Position numbers and translations under genes: made by a program. Below are positions 35,422 to 44,058 of a DNA stretch of 64,000 nt, in pieces; the stretch's first letter is position 1, and each line of letters starts with the position of its first letter. The notes beneath the pieces were generated by a model. The model ran no database searches and was not told where the DNA came from. It saw only the letters and a program-made list of their open reading frames with translations. Source of the stretch: Jhaorihella thermophila. GTDB taxonomy: Bacteria > Pseudomonadota > Alphaproteobacteria > Rhodobacterales > Rhodobacteraceae. The stretch is taken from NCBI RefSeq assembly GCF_900108275.1, contig NZ_FNVD01000011.1:52651-116650 (forward strand), given 5' to 3'.

Positions 35422-35892
35422 ATGCCTGACTACAGTGACGAATTCCTCAAGAAGATCCTGACCCGCACCCGGACCATCGCGGTGGTGGGCGTGTCGATGA
35501 ACCCGGTGCGGCCCAGCTATTATGTGGCGCGTTATCTGGGGCTGAAGGGGTTCAGGGTGATCCCGGTCAATCCCGGCCACGCAGGCAAGATGTTGTTCGG
35601 CCAGACCGTCGTGGGATCGCTCGAAGAGATCGAGGACAAGGTAGACATGGTGGACATCTTCCGCCGGTCCGAAGCCGTGCCGCCGATCGTCGATGCGGCG
35701 CTCGAGGCTTTCCCCGAGCTTCAGACCATCTGGATGCAGATCGGCGTCGAACACCCCGAGGCCGCCGCCAGGGCCGAGGCGCGCGGCGTGGACGTGATCC
35801 AGAATCGTTGTCCCAAAATCGAATATCAGCGCCTGTTCGGAGAGCTTCGCATGGGCGGGTTCGCCACCGGCGTCATCTCGTCGAAACTCTGA
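35422..35892 (+). CDS. CoA-binding domain protein (YccU type)
   Basis: A 156-residue Rossmann-like CoA-binding protein. The motif IAVVGVSMNPVRPSYYVARYL at the N-terminus (nucleotide-binding loop), FRVIPVNPGHAGK, and WMQIGVEHPEAAARAEARGVDVIQNRCPKIEY (mid to C-terminal) match the family related to the alpha subunit of succinyl-CoA synthetase. The family's biological role is poorly known. The ATG at 35422 follows the strong terminator at 35350, so it must have its own promoter. It is convergent with the HD-domain gene (11-base gap). Confidence 0.88.
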   Translation: MPDYSDEFLKKILTRTRTIAVVGVSMNPVRPSYYVARYLGLKGFRVIPVNPGHAGKMLFGQTVVGSLEEIEDKVDMVDIFRRSEAVPPIVDAALEAFPELQTIWMQIGVEHPEAAARAEARGVDVIQNRCPKIEYQRLFGELRMGGFATGVISSKL

Positions 35893-35903
35893 GCCCGCCG
35901 GGT

Positions 35904-36494
35904 TCAGTCGTCGGCGCGTTCGGCCAGCTCCATGTGGCCCTTGCGCCGGTTCAGCACCCGGCGCAGCATGGGTTCGAAGAACTCCAGCGGCCTGGTCGGG
36001 TAATCCGGGTCAAAGGCGCACTGATCGTATTTGTGGCAGAAATCCTTGCAGGCCTCGTAATGGGGGCTGTCGCGGTATTTTTCGCGCGCGTGCCGGTCCC
36101 CGCCCAGATGGTGGTTGTAGTAATAGCCCTGGAACACGCAGTGGTGTTTCAGAATCCAGTGCGTTCGTTCCGAAACATAGGGCTTCATCATCGCCGCGGC
36201 CAGCTCGCCGTGGTTGTAGGGCGACAGGGTGTCGCCGATGTCGTGCACCAGCGCGGCGACGATGATTTCCTCGTCGGCGCCGTCTTCCCAGGCGCGGGTC
36301 GCGGCCTGCAGGCTGTGCTGGTAGCGGTTGACCGGATAGGCGGTCCATTCCTCGTCCAGCGCGCGAATCGCGTCGAGGATCCGGTCGGGCAGGGCGTTGT
36401 TGTAGGCCTCGTCATATTCCATCACCGCCAGGAAATCCTCGCGGGTGGCGTTTCCGAAACTGGTCCAGGTCGGTTTGCGGGACTTGTCGAGCAT
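35904..36494 (-). CDS. HD-domain protein, possible diiron oxygenase or phosphohydrolase
   Basis: A 196-residue protein with the HD signature: His60, His84-Asp85 (ALVHDIGD), His95 and the His117-His118 pair. The 24-residue spacing from His60 to the HD pair resembles the PhnZ/MIOX-type HD oxygenases, which use a mixed-valent diiron centre. An aromatic-rich stretch (FQGYYYNHHLGG) follows. The remaining spacings do not match PhnZ exactly, so a phosphohydrolase is equally possible. No phosphonate or inositol genes are nearby. It is separated by 73 bases from gph upstream and is probably not part of the Calvin operon's core. Confidence 0.7.
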   Translation of the reverse strand: MLDKSRKPTWTSFGNATREDFLAVMEYDEAYNNALPDRILDAIRALDEEWTAYPVNRYQHSLQAATRAWEDGADEEIIVAALVHDIGDTLSPYNHGELAAAMMKPYVSERTHWILKHHCVFQGYYYNHHLGGDRHAREKYRDSPHYEACKDFCHKYDQCAFDPDYPTRPLEFFEPMLRRVLNRRKGHMELAERADD

Positions 36495-36567
36495 CGGTGG
36501 TTCCCCGGCTGAAACTGCCCCCTGACGATACCCGCCCCGGTCGGCGTGACGTAGGGAAATCTTGCGC

Positions 36568-37221
36568 TCAGCCCGCCTGGACCCGTTCGATCAGCGCCGG
36601 CAGGTCGGCGTAGCGGTCGAACCGCGCGTTATGGGGCAGCGCCTCGACCGGCGACTTGCGGTAGCCTTCGGTGAACAACAGGAAGGGAACGCCCGCGCGC
36701 CGGGCGGTTTCGGCGTCGATCTCGCTGTCGCCGACATAGATGCCCGCCCCGCGGCCCAGCTGACCGAAGGTCCGGTTGAGCGGCTCGGGATCGGGTTTGC
36801 GCACCGGCAGGGTGTCGCCGCCGATCACCGCGTCGAAGAACCCGGCAAGGTCCAGCGCGTCGAGGATGTCGCGGGCGGGCGCCTCGGGCTTGTTGGTGCA
36901 GATGCCCAGTGCGAATCCGGCCTCGCGCAGTTGCGGCAGCACTTCGCGCAGGCCGGGATAGGGCGCGGTCAGGTCGCACGAGGCGCGGCTGTAGTGGTCA
37001 AGCGTCAGCTGCGTCAGTTCCTCATGCCGCGCCATGTCCAGCCCGGTGTGGCGAATCACCCGCTCGACCAGCTTTGGCAGCCCGTTGCCGATGAACGAGG
37101 TGATGGTCGGCAGATCCAGCGGCGCAAGGCCCTGGTCGCGCAGCATCGCGTTGGCCGCGGCACGAATATCGGGCGCGCTGTCCACCAGCGTGCCGTCCAG
37201 GTCGAAGACGATCGCAGTCAC
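36568..37221 (-). CDS. gph: Phosphoglycolate phosphatase
   Basis: A HAD-superfamily phosphatase (CbbZ/Gph) that removes 2-phosphoglycolate, the product of RuBisCO oxygenation. Motif I is FDLDGTLVDS (nucleophile Asp7), motif II ICTNKPEA with Thr, and motif III KPDPEPL with GDSEIDAETA. I choose GTG at 37221, which overlaps the upstream gene's stop as GTGA and has AGGAAAA 6 bases ahead. The length is 217 residues. It is the last gene of the Calvin cycle gene cluster on this strand, in keeping with a photorespiratory salvage role. Confidence 0.92.
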   Translation of the reverse strand: MTAIVFDLDGTLVDSAPDIRAAANAMLRDQGLAPLDLPTITSFIGNGLPKLVERVIRHTGLDMARHEELTQLTLDHYSRASCDLTAPYPGLREVLPQLREAGFALGICTNKPEAPARDILDALDLAGFFDAVIGGDTLPVRKPDPEPLNRTFGQLGRGAGIYVGDSEIDAETARRAGVPFLLFTEGYRKSPVEALPHNARFDRYADLPALIERVQAG

Positions 37222-37775
37222 GCGTTTTCCTTCCACTTGATCGAACAGCCCATGGACGGGATCTGCTCTTTGGGTCCGCGGCCCGTCTCGGCGATCTGCT
37301 TCATCGCCTCAAAAAGGTCGCGGCGCAGGTCCGGCGGGCCGGCTTCCTTGCGCGAGGCATCCAGCCGCCCCCGATATTGCAGTTCCAGATCGGCGTTGTA
37401 GCCAAAGAAATCCGGCGTGCAGACGGCGCCGTAGGCGCGGGCCACGCCCTGCGATTCGTCATAGAGGTAGGGGAAGGTGAATCCCCGTTCCTCGGCCAGT
37501 TTCTTCATGTTGTCGAAACTGTCGGCGGGATAGGCAGTGGCGTCGTTCGAGCTGATCGCCGCGACACCGATGCCCAGCTCTTGGAGGTCGCGCGCATCCC
37601 GCACGATCCGGTCGATCACCGCCATCACATAGGGACAGTGGTTGCAGATGAACATGATGAGCGTGCCCTTGGGGCCTGCCACGTCCGCCAGCCGCCAGTT
37701 GCGCCCGTCGGTGCCGGGCAGGTCGAAATCCGGGGCCTTCAGGCCGAATTCGCAGACGGGAGGGATTGCAGCCAT
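37218..37775 (-). CDS. Thioredoxin-like (AhpC/TSA-related) protein
   Basis: A 185-residue thioredoxin-fold protein of the redoxin family. The segment MFICNHCPYVMAVIDRI carries the CxxC (Cys44, Cys47) typical of a subgroup annotated as thioredoxin family proteins, and YDESQGVARAYGAVCTPDFFGYN (mid-protein) carries the cis-Pro loop with an additional Cys. There is no signal peptide, so it is cytosolic. AAAGGA precedes the ATG. It lies between cbbY and gph in the Calvin cluster, with a 4-base overlap onto gph. A redox role for Calvin enzymes is an attractive but untested idea. Confidence 0.8.
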   Translation of the reverse strand: MAAIPPVCEFGLKAPDFDLPGTDGRNWRLADVAGPKGTLIMFICNHCPYVMAVIDRIVRDARDLQELGIGVAAISSNDATAYPADSFDNMKKLAEERGFTFPYLYDESQGVARAYGAVCTPDFFGYNADLELQYRGRLDASRKEAGPPDLRRDLFEAMKQIAETGRGPKEQIPSMGCSIKWKENA

Positions 37776-37790
37776 GGGGTGTCCTTTCCT

Positions 37791-38498
37791 TCAGGCAATG
37801 ACCGGGAATAGCGCGCGCAGCCGGTCGATCGTGGAAACCTCCGAAAAACAGTCCAGCACCGCGCCCGCCTCGGCAAAGTCCTGATCGGCGGTATAGGGGC
37901 CGGGCGAGACGATGCAGCGCAGACCCGCAGCCCTGGCCGAAAGCAGCCCGTTGCGGCTGTCCTCGAAGGCAAGGCAATCGGCGGGGTCCAGCCCGAGCCG
38001 CTCAAGCGCCAGCAGGTAGACGTCCGGCGCGGGTTTCTTGGCGGCCACCATGTCGCCGGCGGCGATCACGTCGAACACCTCGTCGGCCGGCTTGCCCCAG
38101 CAGGCGCGGGTCAGCGCGTCCACGTTGGGCAGGTTGGTGGTGGTGGCCACGGCGACGCGAACGTCCCGGGCGCGGGCGTCCTCGATCAGCGCGGCAATGC
38201 CGGGGCGCAGCGCGATCTCGCCCGCCGCCATGAGGGCGGCGTAGCGCGCGGTCTTGCGCTTGTGGATTTCGGGAATCTTCGCGTCGTCCGGCGCAACCTT
38301 CGGCCCGTGGTCGCGGATATCGGCGCGCATCCGCTCCTTTCCGCCGGTCGTTTTCAGTAACTCCCGGTAGAGGTCGCGGTCCCAGCGCCAACCGAGTCCT
38401 TCCTCGGCAAAGGTTTCGTTGAACGCACGACGGTGGAGCTCTTCGGTCTCGGCCAGCGTGCCGTCCACGTCAAAGATCAGGGCGCGGATGGAGGACAT
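37791..38498 (-). CDS. cbbY: HAD hydrolase CbbY (xylulose-1,5-bisphosphate phosphatase type)
   Basis: A 235-residue HAD phosphatase. The nucleophile Asp10 and acid Asp12 lie in FDVDGTLAET, and the cap domain has KTTGGKERM, characteristic of CbbY. The later motifs VATTTNLPN, AAKKPAPDVYLLAL and FEDSRNG follow. CbbY dephosphorylates xylulose-1,5-bisphosphate, a RuBisCO misfire inhibitor. The ATG at 38498 is preferred to an upstream in-frame ATG because the MSSIRALIFDVDG start matches the family. It lies 10 bases after the metallo-beta-lactamase-fold gene and 15 bases before the thioredoxin-like gene. Confidence 0.9.
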   Translation of the reverse strand: MSSIRALIFDVDGTLAETEELHRRAFNETFAEEGLGWRWDRDLYRELLKTTGGKERMRADIRDHGPKVAPDDAKIPEIHKRKTARYAALMAAGEIALRPGIAALIEDARARDVRVAVATTTNLPNVDALTRACWGKPADEVFDVIAAGDMVAAKKPAPDVYLLALERLGLDPADCLAFEDSRNGLLSARAAGLRCIVSPGPYTADQDFAEAGAVLDCFSEVSTIDRLRALFPVIA

Positions 38499-38508
38499 GG
38501 GGTTCCCG

Positions 38509-39435
38509 TCAGCCGGTTTCGGGCACATAGCGATAGGCATCGCCCAGCCTTTCGACCCGTCCGATGCCGCCCTGGGGAAGGTGAAAACCGATCACGCCCA
38601 TTTGCGCGTGGGCGATCTGGTCCAGAAGCAGAACGCGGGTATCTGCCCCCATCTGCCGGTCCTGATCCACCGCCGAACCCATTTCGGGGCGTTCGAAGTT
38701 GATGTGGTGATTGGTCACCGCGTCGCCCAGGATCATGACCGATTCGGACCCGCCGCGGATTTCGAAACTCATGTGGCCCGGCGTGTGGCCGGGAGTCATG
38801 CGGGCGGCGACGTTGGGCAGGATCTCTTCGCCATCGTCGAACAGCGTGATCCGGTCGGCCAGCAAGTCCAGCCGCCGCTTGGCCCCCACCGCCATGTTGG
38901 TGCGGGTCGGGGCGATCCGGTTCACCGTGTCCGGGTCGAACCAGTAGTCGAATTCGACGCGGCCCATCATATGCTTGGCGTTGGGAAAGAATGGTTCGTC
39001 AAAGTCGTCCAGAACGCCCCACAGGTGATCGGCGTGGCCGTGGGTGAACACCACATGGGTCACGTCCTCGGGGTTCAGCCCGATCGCGTCCATGGCCTCG
39101 GGCAGGGTGCCGACGGTGGGCAGAAAGCCGGAGCCCGAGCCTGCGTCGAACAACACCACGCGGTCGCCGTCGCGGAAGAGCGTGACGTTGCATTCGGGGC
39201 GAAACTCTTCGGGCGAAAGACCGTGCCTGCGCAGGATCGGCATGTATTCGGCCTCGGGCATGCCGCCGAGCACGAAGTTTCTTGGCTGCACCAGATAGCC
39301 GTCCGACAGCGTCGTCAGCTCGGCGCTTCCCAGGTTCAGCGTGGTCGCGGTCCAGCCGGTGCGCGCGGCGCCAGTCACGGCCAGCGCCAGCCCGGCACCG
39401 GCCCCATGCAGAAACGTCCTGCGTGTCAGTTCCAT
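38509..39435 (-). CDS. Tat-exported metallo-beta-lactamase-fold protein
   Basis: A 308-residue MBL-fold hydrolase. The N-terminus MELTRRTFLHGAGAG is a twin-arginine signal, followed by a hydrophobic stretch and predicted cleavage near residue 25, so it acts in the periplasm. The zinc motif THGHADH (His132, His134, Asp136, His137) is intact, and further ligands lie in PGHTPGH and ILGDAV. It sits inside the Calvin gene cluster between rpe and cbbY. The substrate is unknown, and a periplasmic enzyme is an odd partner for a cytosolic pathway. The start is the ATG at 39435, which preserves the Tat motif. Confidence 0.85.
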   Translation of the reverse strand: MELTRRTFLHGAGAGLALAVTGAARTGWTATTLNLGSAELTTLSDGYLVQPRNFVLGGMPEAEYMPILRRHGLSPEEFRPECNVTLFRDGDRVVLFDAGSGSGFLPTVGTLPEAMDAIGLNPEDVTHVVFTHGHADHLWGVLDDFDEPFFPNAKHMMGRVEFDYWFDPDTVNRIAPTRTNMAVGAKRRLDLLADRITLFDDGEEILPNVAARMTPGHTPGHMSFEIRGGSESVMILGDAVTNHHINFERPEMGSAVDQDRQMGADTRVLLLDQIAHAQMGVIGFHLPQGGIGRVERLGDAYRYVPETG

Positions 39436-39507
39436 TCCGCGACCTTCCGATTGTTCCCTGGTCGCATTCAAGATTGAGCATTCGTGGGAACGAAGCAACA
39501 GAAACGG

Positions 39508-40206
39508 TCAGGCGACGCTCGACAGAACCCCTTCGGCGGCGGCACGGATGGCGCGGATGTTGTCGCCATAGGGCGCGGGGTTCTCGACCGAGCCGCCCTT
39601 GAACACCGCCGATCCGGCCACCAGAACGTCAGCACCCGCCGCCGCCACCAGCGGTGCGGTTTCGGGGGTCACGCCGCCGTCGATCTGGATATGCACCGGG
39701 CGGTCCCCGATCATCGCGCGCACGCGGCGGACCTTTTCGGTCAGGTCGATGAATTTCTGCCCGCCAAAGCCGGGGTTCACCGTCATCACCAGCACCATGT
39801 CGGCAAGGTCCAGAACATGCTCGATGGCCGAGGCCGGGGTCCCGGGATTCAGCGCGACACCCGCCTTGCAGCCGGTGGCACGGATCGCCTGCAACGTGCG
39901 GTGGATATGCGGCCCCGCCTCGACATGGGCGGTGATCATGTCGGCGCCGGCCTCGGCATAGGCTTCGATATAGGGATCGACCGGCGAGATCATCAGATGC
40001 ACGTCCATGAAGGTTTTCACATGCGGCCGGAACGCCTTGACCGCCGGCGGGCCGAAGGTGAGGTTCGGCACGAAATGGCCGTCCATCACGTCCACATGCA
40101 CCCAGTCGGCGCCCTGTGCCTCGATGGCCCGGATCTCGCGCCCGAAATCGGCGAAGTCGGCAGAAAGGATGGACGGGGCGATCTTGATGGAACGGTCAAA
40201 GGTCAT
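39508..40206 (-). CDS. rpe: Ribulose-phosphate 3-epimerase
   Basis: Rpe (CbbE) interconverts xylulose 5-phosphate and ribulose 5-phosphate for RuBisCO substrate regeneration. A complete TIM barrel of 232 residues: [34 protein letters not shown] (general acid Asp and metal His), [25 protein letters not shown] and [13 protein letters not shown]. The ATG at 40206 is the clear start. It is 70 bases downstream of cbbM, from which it is separated by a hairpin. No frame defect was seen, in contrast to cbbM. Confidence 0.95.
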   Translation of the reverse strand: MTFDRSIKIAPSILSADFADFGREIRAIEAQGADWVHVDVMDGHFVPNLTFGPPAVKAFRPHVKTFMDVHLMISPVDPYIEAYAEAGADMITAHVEAGPHIHRTLQAIRATGCKAGVALNPGTPASAIEHVLDLADMVLVMTVNPGFGGQKFIDLTEKVRRVRAMIGDRPVHIQIDGGVTPETAPLVAAAGADVLVAGSAVFKGGSVENPAPYGDNIRAIRAAAEGVLSSVA

Positions 40207-40231
40207 GGCAGCCTCGTTTTGGGTGTTGGAT

Positions 40232-40256
40232 GGGGTCGGGCGATACCGCCCGCCCC
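40232..40256. other. Intercistronic hairpin between cbbM and rpe
   Basis: GGGG-T-CGGGCG pairs with CGCCCG-CCCC around loop ATAC (40232-40256), one bulged base. No T-run follows on the minus strand. Its place just after the cbbM stop suggests a 3'-end stabiliser or processing hairpin rather than a full terminator. Confidence 0.5.
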
Positions 40257-40276
40257 TCTTGGTTGCAACCCGCGGA

Positions 40277-41656
40277 TCAGGCGGCAGAGTTGATCCGCAG
40301 CGCCTCGCGCCAGCCGGGATAAAGACGGTCGGCATCGTGCGGGAAGCTTTCGAAGGCGCGGGCGAATTCCTTGTGGTCCTTGGCGAACTCCAGCGGATCG
40401 GCGCCTTCTTTCCAGCATTGTTCCGCCTGGCGCAGGCTGGTGGCACCGGCCGCCGCGCCGTCGATATGGCCGAAGCTGCCGCCACCGGCGGTCAGGATCA
40501 GGTTGGAATGGCCGAGGTTCTGGAAAAATCCGGGCATCCGCAGCGCGTTCATCCCGCCCGAGATGATCGGCGTGGTCGGGTTCATGCCCAGCCATTCCTG
40601 GTGGAAATAGGGGCCATTCACGCTGTCTTCGGTGATCATGCGGGCGATGATGGTGTCGTCCTTCTCGCCCTCCATCTTGCCGTAACCCATGGTGCCCACA
40701 TGGATGCCCGACGCGCCCTGAAGCCGCGCCATCTTGGCCAGCACGAAAGGCGGTATAGCCGCGCTTGGACTGGGGCGAGGTGACGGCGCCGTGTCCGGCG
40801 CGGTGGTAGTGCAGGTACTGTTTGGGGAAGGTCCGCCGCGCGGTGGTGATCGCCTGCGGGCCGGCCACGTAGCCATCCACCAGGAAGGCGCAATGGTCCG
40901 CGTCCGGCCCGAAGGTTTCCAGGATGTATTCGCCGCGGTGGATCATCTCGTGATAATCGTCGGCAGTGATGTTCCAGGAAAACAGCTTTGCCTGCCCGGT
41001 TTCGTCCTGCGCGCGCTTCATCGCGTCATGGACCAGCCGCACGGTTTCCTTGAACGGCGCAAACACCTGATTGCCTTGGGGCTCGTCGTTCTTGATGAAA
41101 TCGCCGCCCAGCCAGAATTCATAGCAGGCATCGGCAAAGGGTTTCGGGCGCAGGCCCAGTTTCGGCTTGATGATGGTGCCGACGATGAAGCCGCCATTCA
41201 CCACCGGCCGGCCCAGCACGCGCCACAGGTCGGAAATTGTGGTCGAAGGCCCGTCGAACAGACGCAGATAGGCCGGCGGGACGTAGAAATCGTGCATCTT
41301 GGCATAGGCCACGTCGCCCATGCCCTGGTTGTTGCCGATCGCAAGCGTCAGGAAGCTGGCGATCATCGCGCGCCCGTCGATCACGTTGCGGTCGAACAAC
41401 TCGATCGGGTAGGCGATCTTCATCAGCTCCTTTTCCGGGTCGATCTCGTAGACCAGCGCATCGACGCCTTTGGTGAAATCGTCGGTTGTGGACACCTCGA
41501 CATTGGTGCCGGTCGAGCTTTCGGCGGCGAAGTGGGCGGCGGTTTCGAGATAGCCATAGCCTTCTTTATGATATAAGCCACCAGAACGTGGCGGTCGCCT
41601 GCGATCAGGTCGGCCTCGTTCAGGGAAAGATCGGAATAGCGGTCAGACTGGTCCAT
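40277..41656 (-). pseudogene. cbbM: Form II RuBisCO large subunit, two frame lesions
   Basis: Homologous to form II RuBisCO over its whole length. The N-terminus [20 protein letters not shown] starts at 41656. Active-site motifs survive in pieces: [19 protein letters not shown] (carbamylated Lys), [16 protein letters not shown] and SGGMN. The frame breaks near 41562-41570, where the expected M-K-P-K-A before [11 protein letters not shown] is shortened by a net 7 bases. It breaks again at 40746-40748, where GCC-TTT-C-GTG has one extra T in place of GCC-TTC-GTG. Repairing both gives about 461 residues, the normal length. As read, no single frame encodes an active enzyme. The lesions may be real decay or sequencing error. 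Confidence 0.9.
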
Positions 41657-41689
41657 TGGGGTCTCCTATCGGGTCGTTTGGTCGTTTCG

Positions 41690-41731
41690 GGGGCCGGCGC
41701 GTGTCTTGTGGAAGGGGTGCGCGCCGGCCCC
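41690..41731. other. Strong intercistronic hairpin between fba and cbbM
   Basis: A perfect 12-bp stem GGGGCCGGCGCG / CGCGCCGGCCCC (41690-41701 with 41720-41731) with an 18-base loop. TTTT follows on the plus strand only, opposite to the operon. On the minus-strand transcript it lies just upstream of cbbM and could mark an RNA processing or stability boundary. Confidence 0.6.
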
Positions 41732-41751
41732 TTTTCGTTTGGCAGCGTTTG

Positions 41752-42831
41752 TCAGGCGGCCGCTGCCGGGGTCACCGCAGGATCGAGCGCGCCGGAGGCA
41801 TAGCGCTTCGCCATCTCGTCCATGTCGATGACCTTGATTTTCGACGCATTCCCGGCGGCGCCAAACCGTTCGAACCGGTCGTGGCAGAGCTTTTCCATTT
41901 CCTCCATCGCGGGGATCAGGAACTTGCGCGGGTCGAATTCAGTCGGCTTTTCGGTTGCCACCTTGCGGAACTGGCCGGTCATGGCCATGCGGCAATCGGT
42001 GTCGATATTGACCTTGCGCACGCCGGACTTGATGCCGCGTTCGATCTCTTCGACCGGCACACCATAGGTCTGGGGCATCTCGCCGCCATATTCGTTGATG
42101 AGATCCTGCAGGTATTGCGGGACGCTGGACGAGCCGTGCATCACAAGATGCACGCTGGGGATCTTGGCGTGGATCGCTTCGATCTGGCTGATCGCGAGGA
42201 TGTCGCCGGTGGGCTTGCGGCTGAACTTGTAGGCGCCGTGGCTGGTGCCGCAGGCGATCGCCAGCGCGTCCACCTTGGTCTTGGCGACGAAATCGGCGGC
42301 TTGGTCGGGATCGGTCAGCAGATCCTCCTTGCTCAGCTTGCCCTCGGCGCCCGAGCCGTCCTCTTTCGCGGCCTCGCCGGTCTCCAGGCTGCCGAGCACG
42401 CCCAATTCGCCCTCGACGCTGGCGCCGACCCAGTGGGCCATGCGGGCAACGCGTTCGGTGATGGTGACGTTGTATTCATAGGACGCGGGCGTCTTCATGT
42501 CCGCCTCGAGGCTGCCGTCCATCATCACGCTGGTAAAGCCGTGGCGGATCGCGGTCATGCAGGTGGCTTCGTTGTTGCCGTGGTCCTGGTGCAGACAGAC
42601 GGGGATGTGTGGGTACATCTCGGCCAGCGCGGCAACCATGTGCCGCAGCATGATGTCGCCGGCATAGGACCGCGCGCCGCGGCTGGCCTGCAGGATCACC
42701 GGCGCGTCGCAGGCATCGGCGGCCTTCATGATCGCCAGCCCCTGTTCCATGTTGTTGATGTTGAAGGCGGGCACGCCGTATCCGTATTCGGCGGCGTGGT
42801 CGAGAAGCTGTCGGAGCGTGATCAGTGCCAT
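41752..42831 (-). CDS. fba: Class II fructose-bisphosphate aldolase
   Basis: CbbA condenses dihydroxyacetone phosphate with glyceraldehyde 3-phosphate or erythrose 4-phosphate in the Calvin cycle. Zinc-dependent class II motifs are present: [42 protein letters not shown] and LVMHGSSS, followed by NIDTDCRMA. The start is the ATG at 42831 giving [19 protein letters not shown], 16 bases after the expected pgk stop. A frame lesion at the pgk 3' end makes an open frame run from pgk into this gene, so a Pgk-Fba fusion is theoretically translatable. The length is 359 residues. Confidence 0.94.
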   Translation of the reverse strand: MALITLRQLLDHAAEYGYGVPAFNINNMEQGLAIMKAADACDAPVILQASRGARSYAGDIMLRHMVAALAEMYPHIPVCLHQDHGNNEATCMTAIRHGFTSVMMDGSLEADMKTPASYEYNVTITERVARMAHWVGASVEGELGVLGSLETGEAAKEDGSGAEGKLSKEDLLTDPDQAADFVAKTKVDALAIACGTSHGAYKFSRKPTGDILAISQIEAIHAKIPSVHLVMHGSSSVPQYLQDLINEYGGEMPQTYGVPVEEIERGIKSGVRKVNIDTDCRMAMTGQFRKVATEKPTEFDPRKFLIPAMEEMEKLCHDRFERFGAAGNASKIKVIDMDEMAKRYASGALDPAVTPAAAA

Positions 42832-42847
42832 CTGTGCGTATCCTTCT

Positions 42848-44058
42848 TCAGGCAGCCTTGGCGGCCCCTTCCAGGGCCGCGATACCGGGAAGCGTTTTTC
42901 CTTCGAGCCATTCCAGAAAGGCCCCCCGGCGGTCGATACATAAGTGAAATCGCCGGCCACGCCGGCGAGGTTCAGTGCCGCCACCGTATCACCTTCGCCG
43001 GCGACCGTCACGGCCAGCCCCTGCCGGGTCAGATCGGCAGCCGGCCGCGCCAGCAGGATGGTGGACTGGTCAAAGGGCGGCAGTTCGAACGCGCCCAGCG
43101 GACCGTTCCACAGGACTGTTTCGGAATCGGTCAGAACGTTTTCGAAATCGGCCAGCGCGCGGGGGCCGGCATCCAGGATCATCGCGTCCTCGGGGCATTC
43201 GTGGGCGGGAACGACCTGCTTGCGCGCGCCGGCCTTGCATTCGCGGGCTACCACCACGTCCCGGGGCAGGTGCAGCGCGCAGCCCGATCGTGCGGCCAGC
43301 GCGCGGATTTCGCGCACCGTGTCCAGCTGATCGGGTTCATGCAGCGATTTTCCCATCGGCGCGCCATCGGCAAAGAGGAACGTGTTGGCCATGCCCCCGC
43401 CGACGATGACCGCATCCAGCCGTTGCACCAGGTTCTTCAGCACCGCGATCTTGGTGGATACCTTGGCGCCACCGACGATCGCGACCGCGGGGCGACAAGG
43501 ACGGTGGAGGGTCGAGGACAGGGCCTCGATTTCCTCGACCATCAGTGGGCCTGCGGCCGCGGGGAGGAGATAGGCAAGCGATTCCGTGGAGGCGTGCGCC
43601 CGGTGCGCGCAGGAAAACGCGTCGTTGACGAAGATGTCGCCCAGCCGCGCCAATTGCCGGGCGAAGGCCGGGTCATTCGCCGTCTCGCCGGGGGTGTAGC
43701 GCAGGTTCTCGACCAGAAGGACCTCGCCCGGGCGCAGGGCCTCGGACGCGCGGACCGGTTCGGGGCCGAGTGCGGTTTCCACAAAGGCGACCGGACGGCC
43801 CAGCGCCTGCGCCAATGCGGGGCGCAGCTTTTCGACTGAAAAGGCCGGGTCGAACTCGCCTGCCGTCGGGCGGCCGAAATGGGTCAGGATCACCAGCCGC
43901 GCGTCCCGCTCCAGCAGCGGGCGCATGACGGCGGCGAAGCGGTCGATGCGGGTGGTGTCGGTCACGGTATCGCCATCCACCGGCACGTTCAGGTCCGCCC
44001 GCACCAGCAGCCGCCGGCCGGCGGCGTCGAATTCGGTGATGCGCGCGATGGTCATCAT
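42848..44058 (-). CDS. pgk: Phosphoglycerate kinase, frameshifted near its C-terminus
   Basis: Phosphorylates 3-phosphoglycerate in the Calvin cycle. Motifs are [47 protein letters not shown] and GEGDTVAAL. The last block should read STAGGAFLEW and run to a stop at 42848-42850. Instead the run GGGGGG (about 42922-42927) is one G short of the expected seven, shifting frame so that the last 24 or so residues are lost and translation runs on into fba. With one G restored the product is 403 residues, the normal length. The start overlaps the gap stop (ATGA); GGGGAGGG lies upstream. Confidence 0.88.

Noticed and set aside
41656..43839. Plus-strand frame of 727 codons opposite fba and pgk
   Set aside because: It has no motif and is the mirror of the aldolase and kinase genes.
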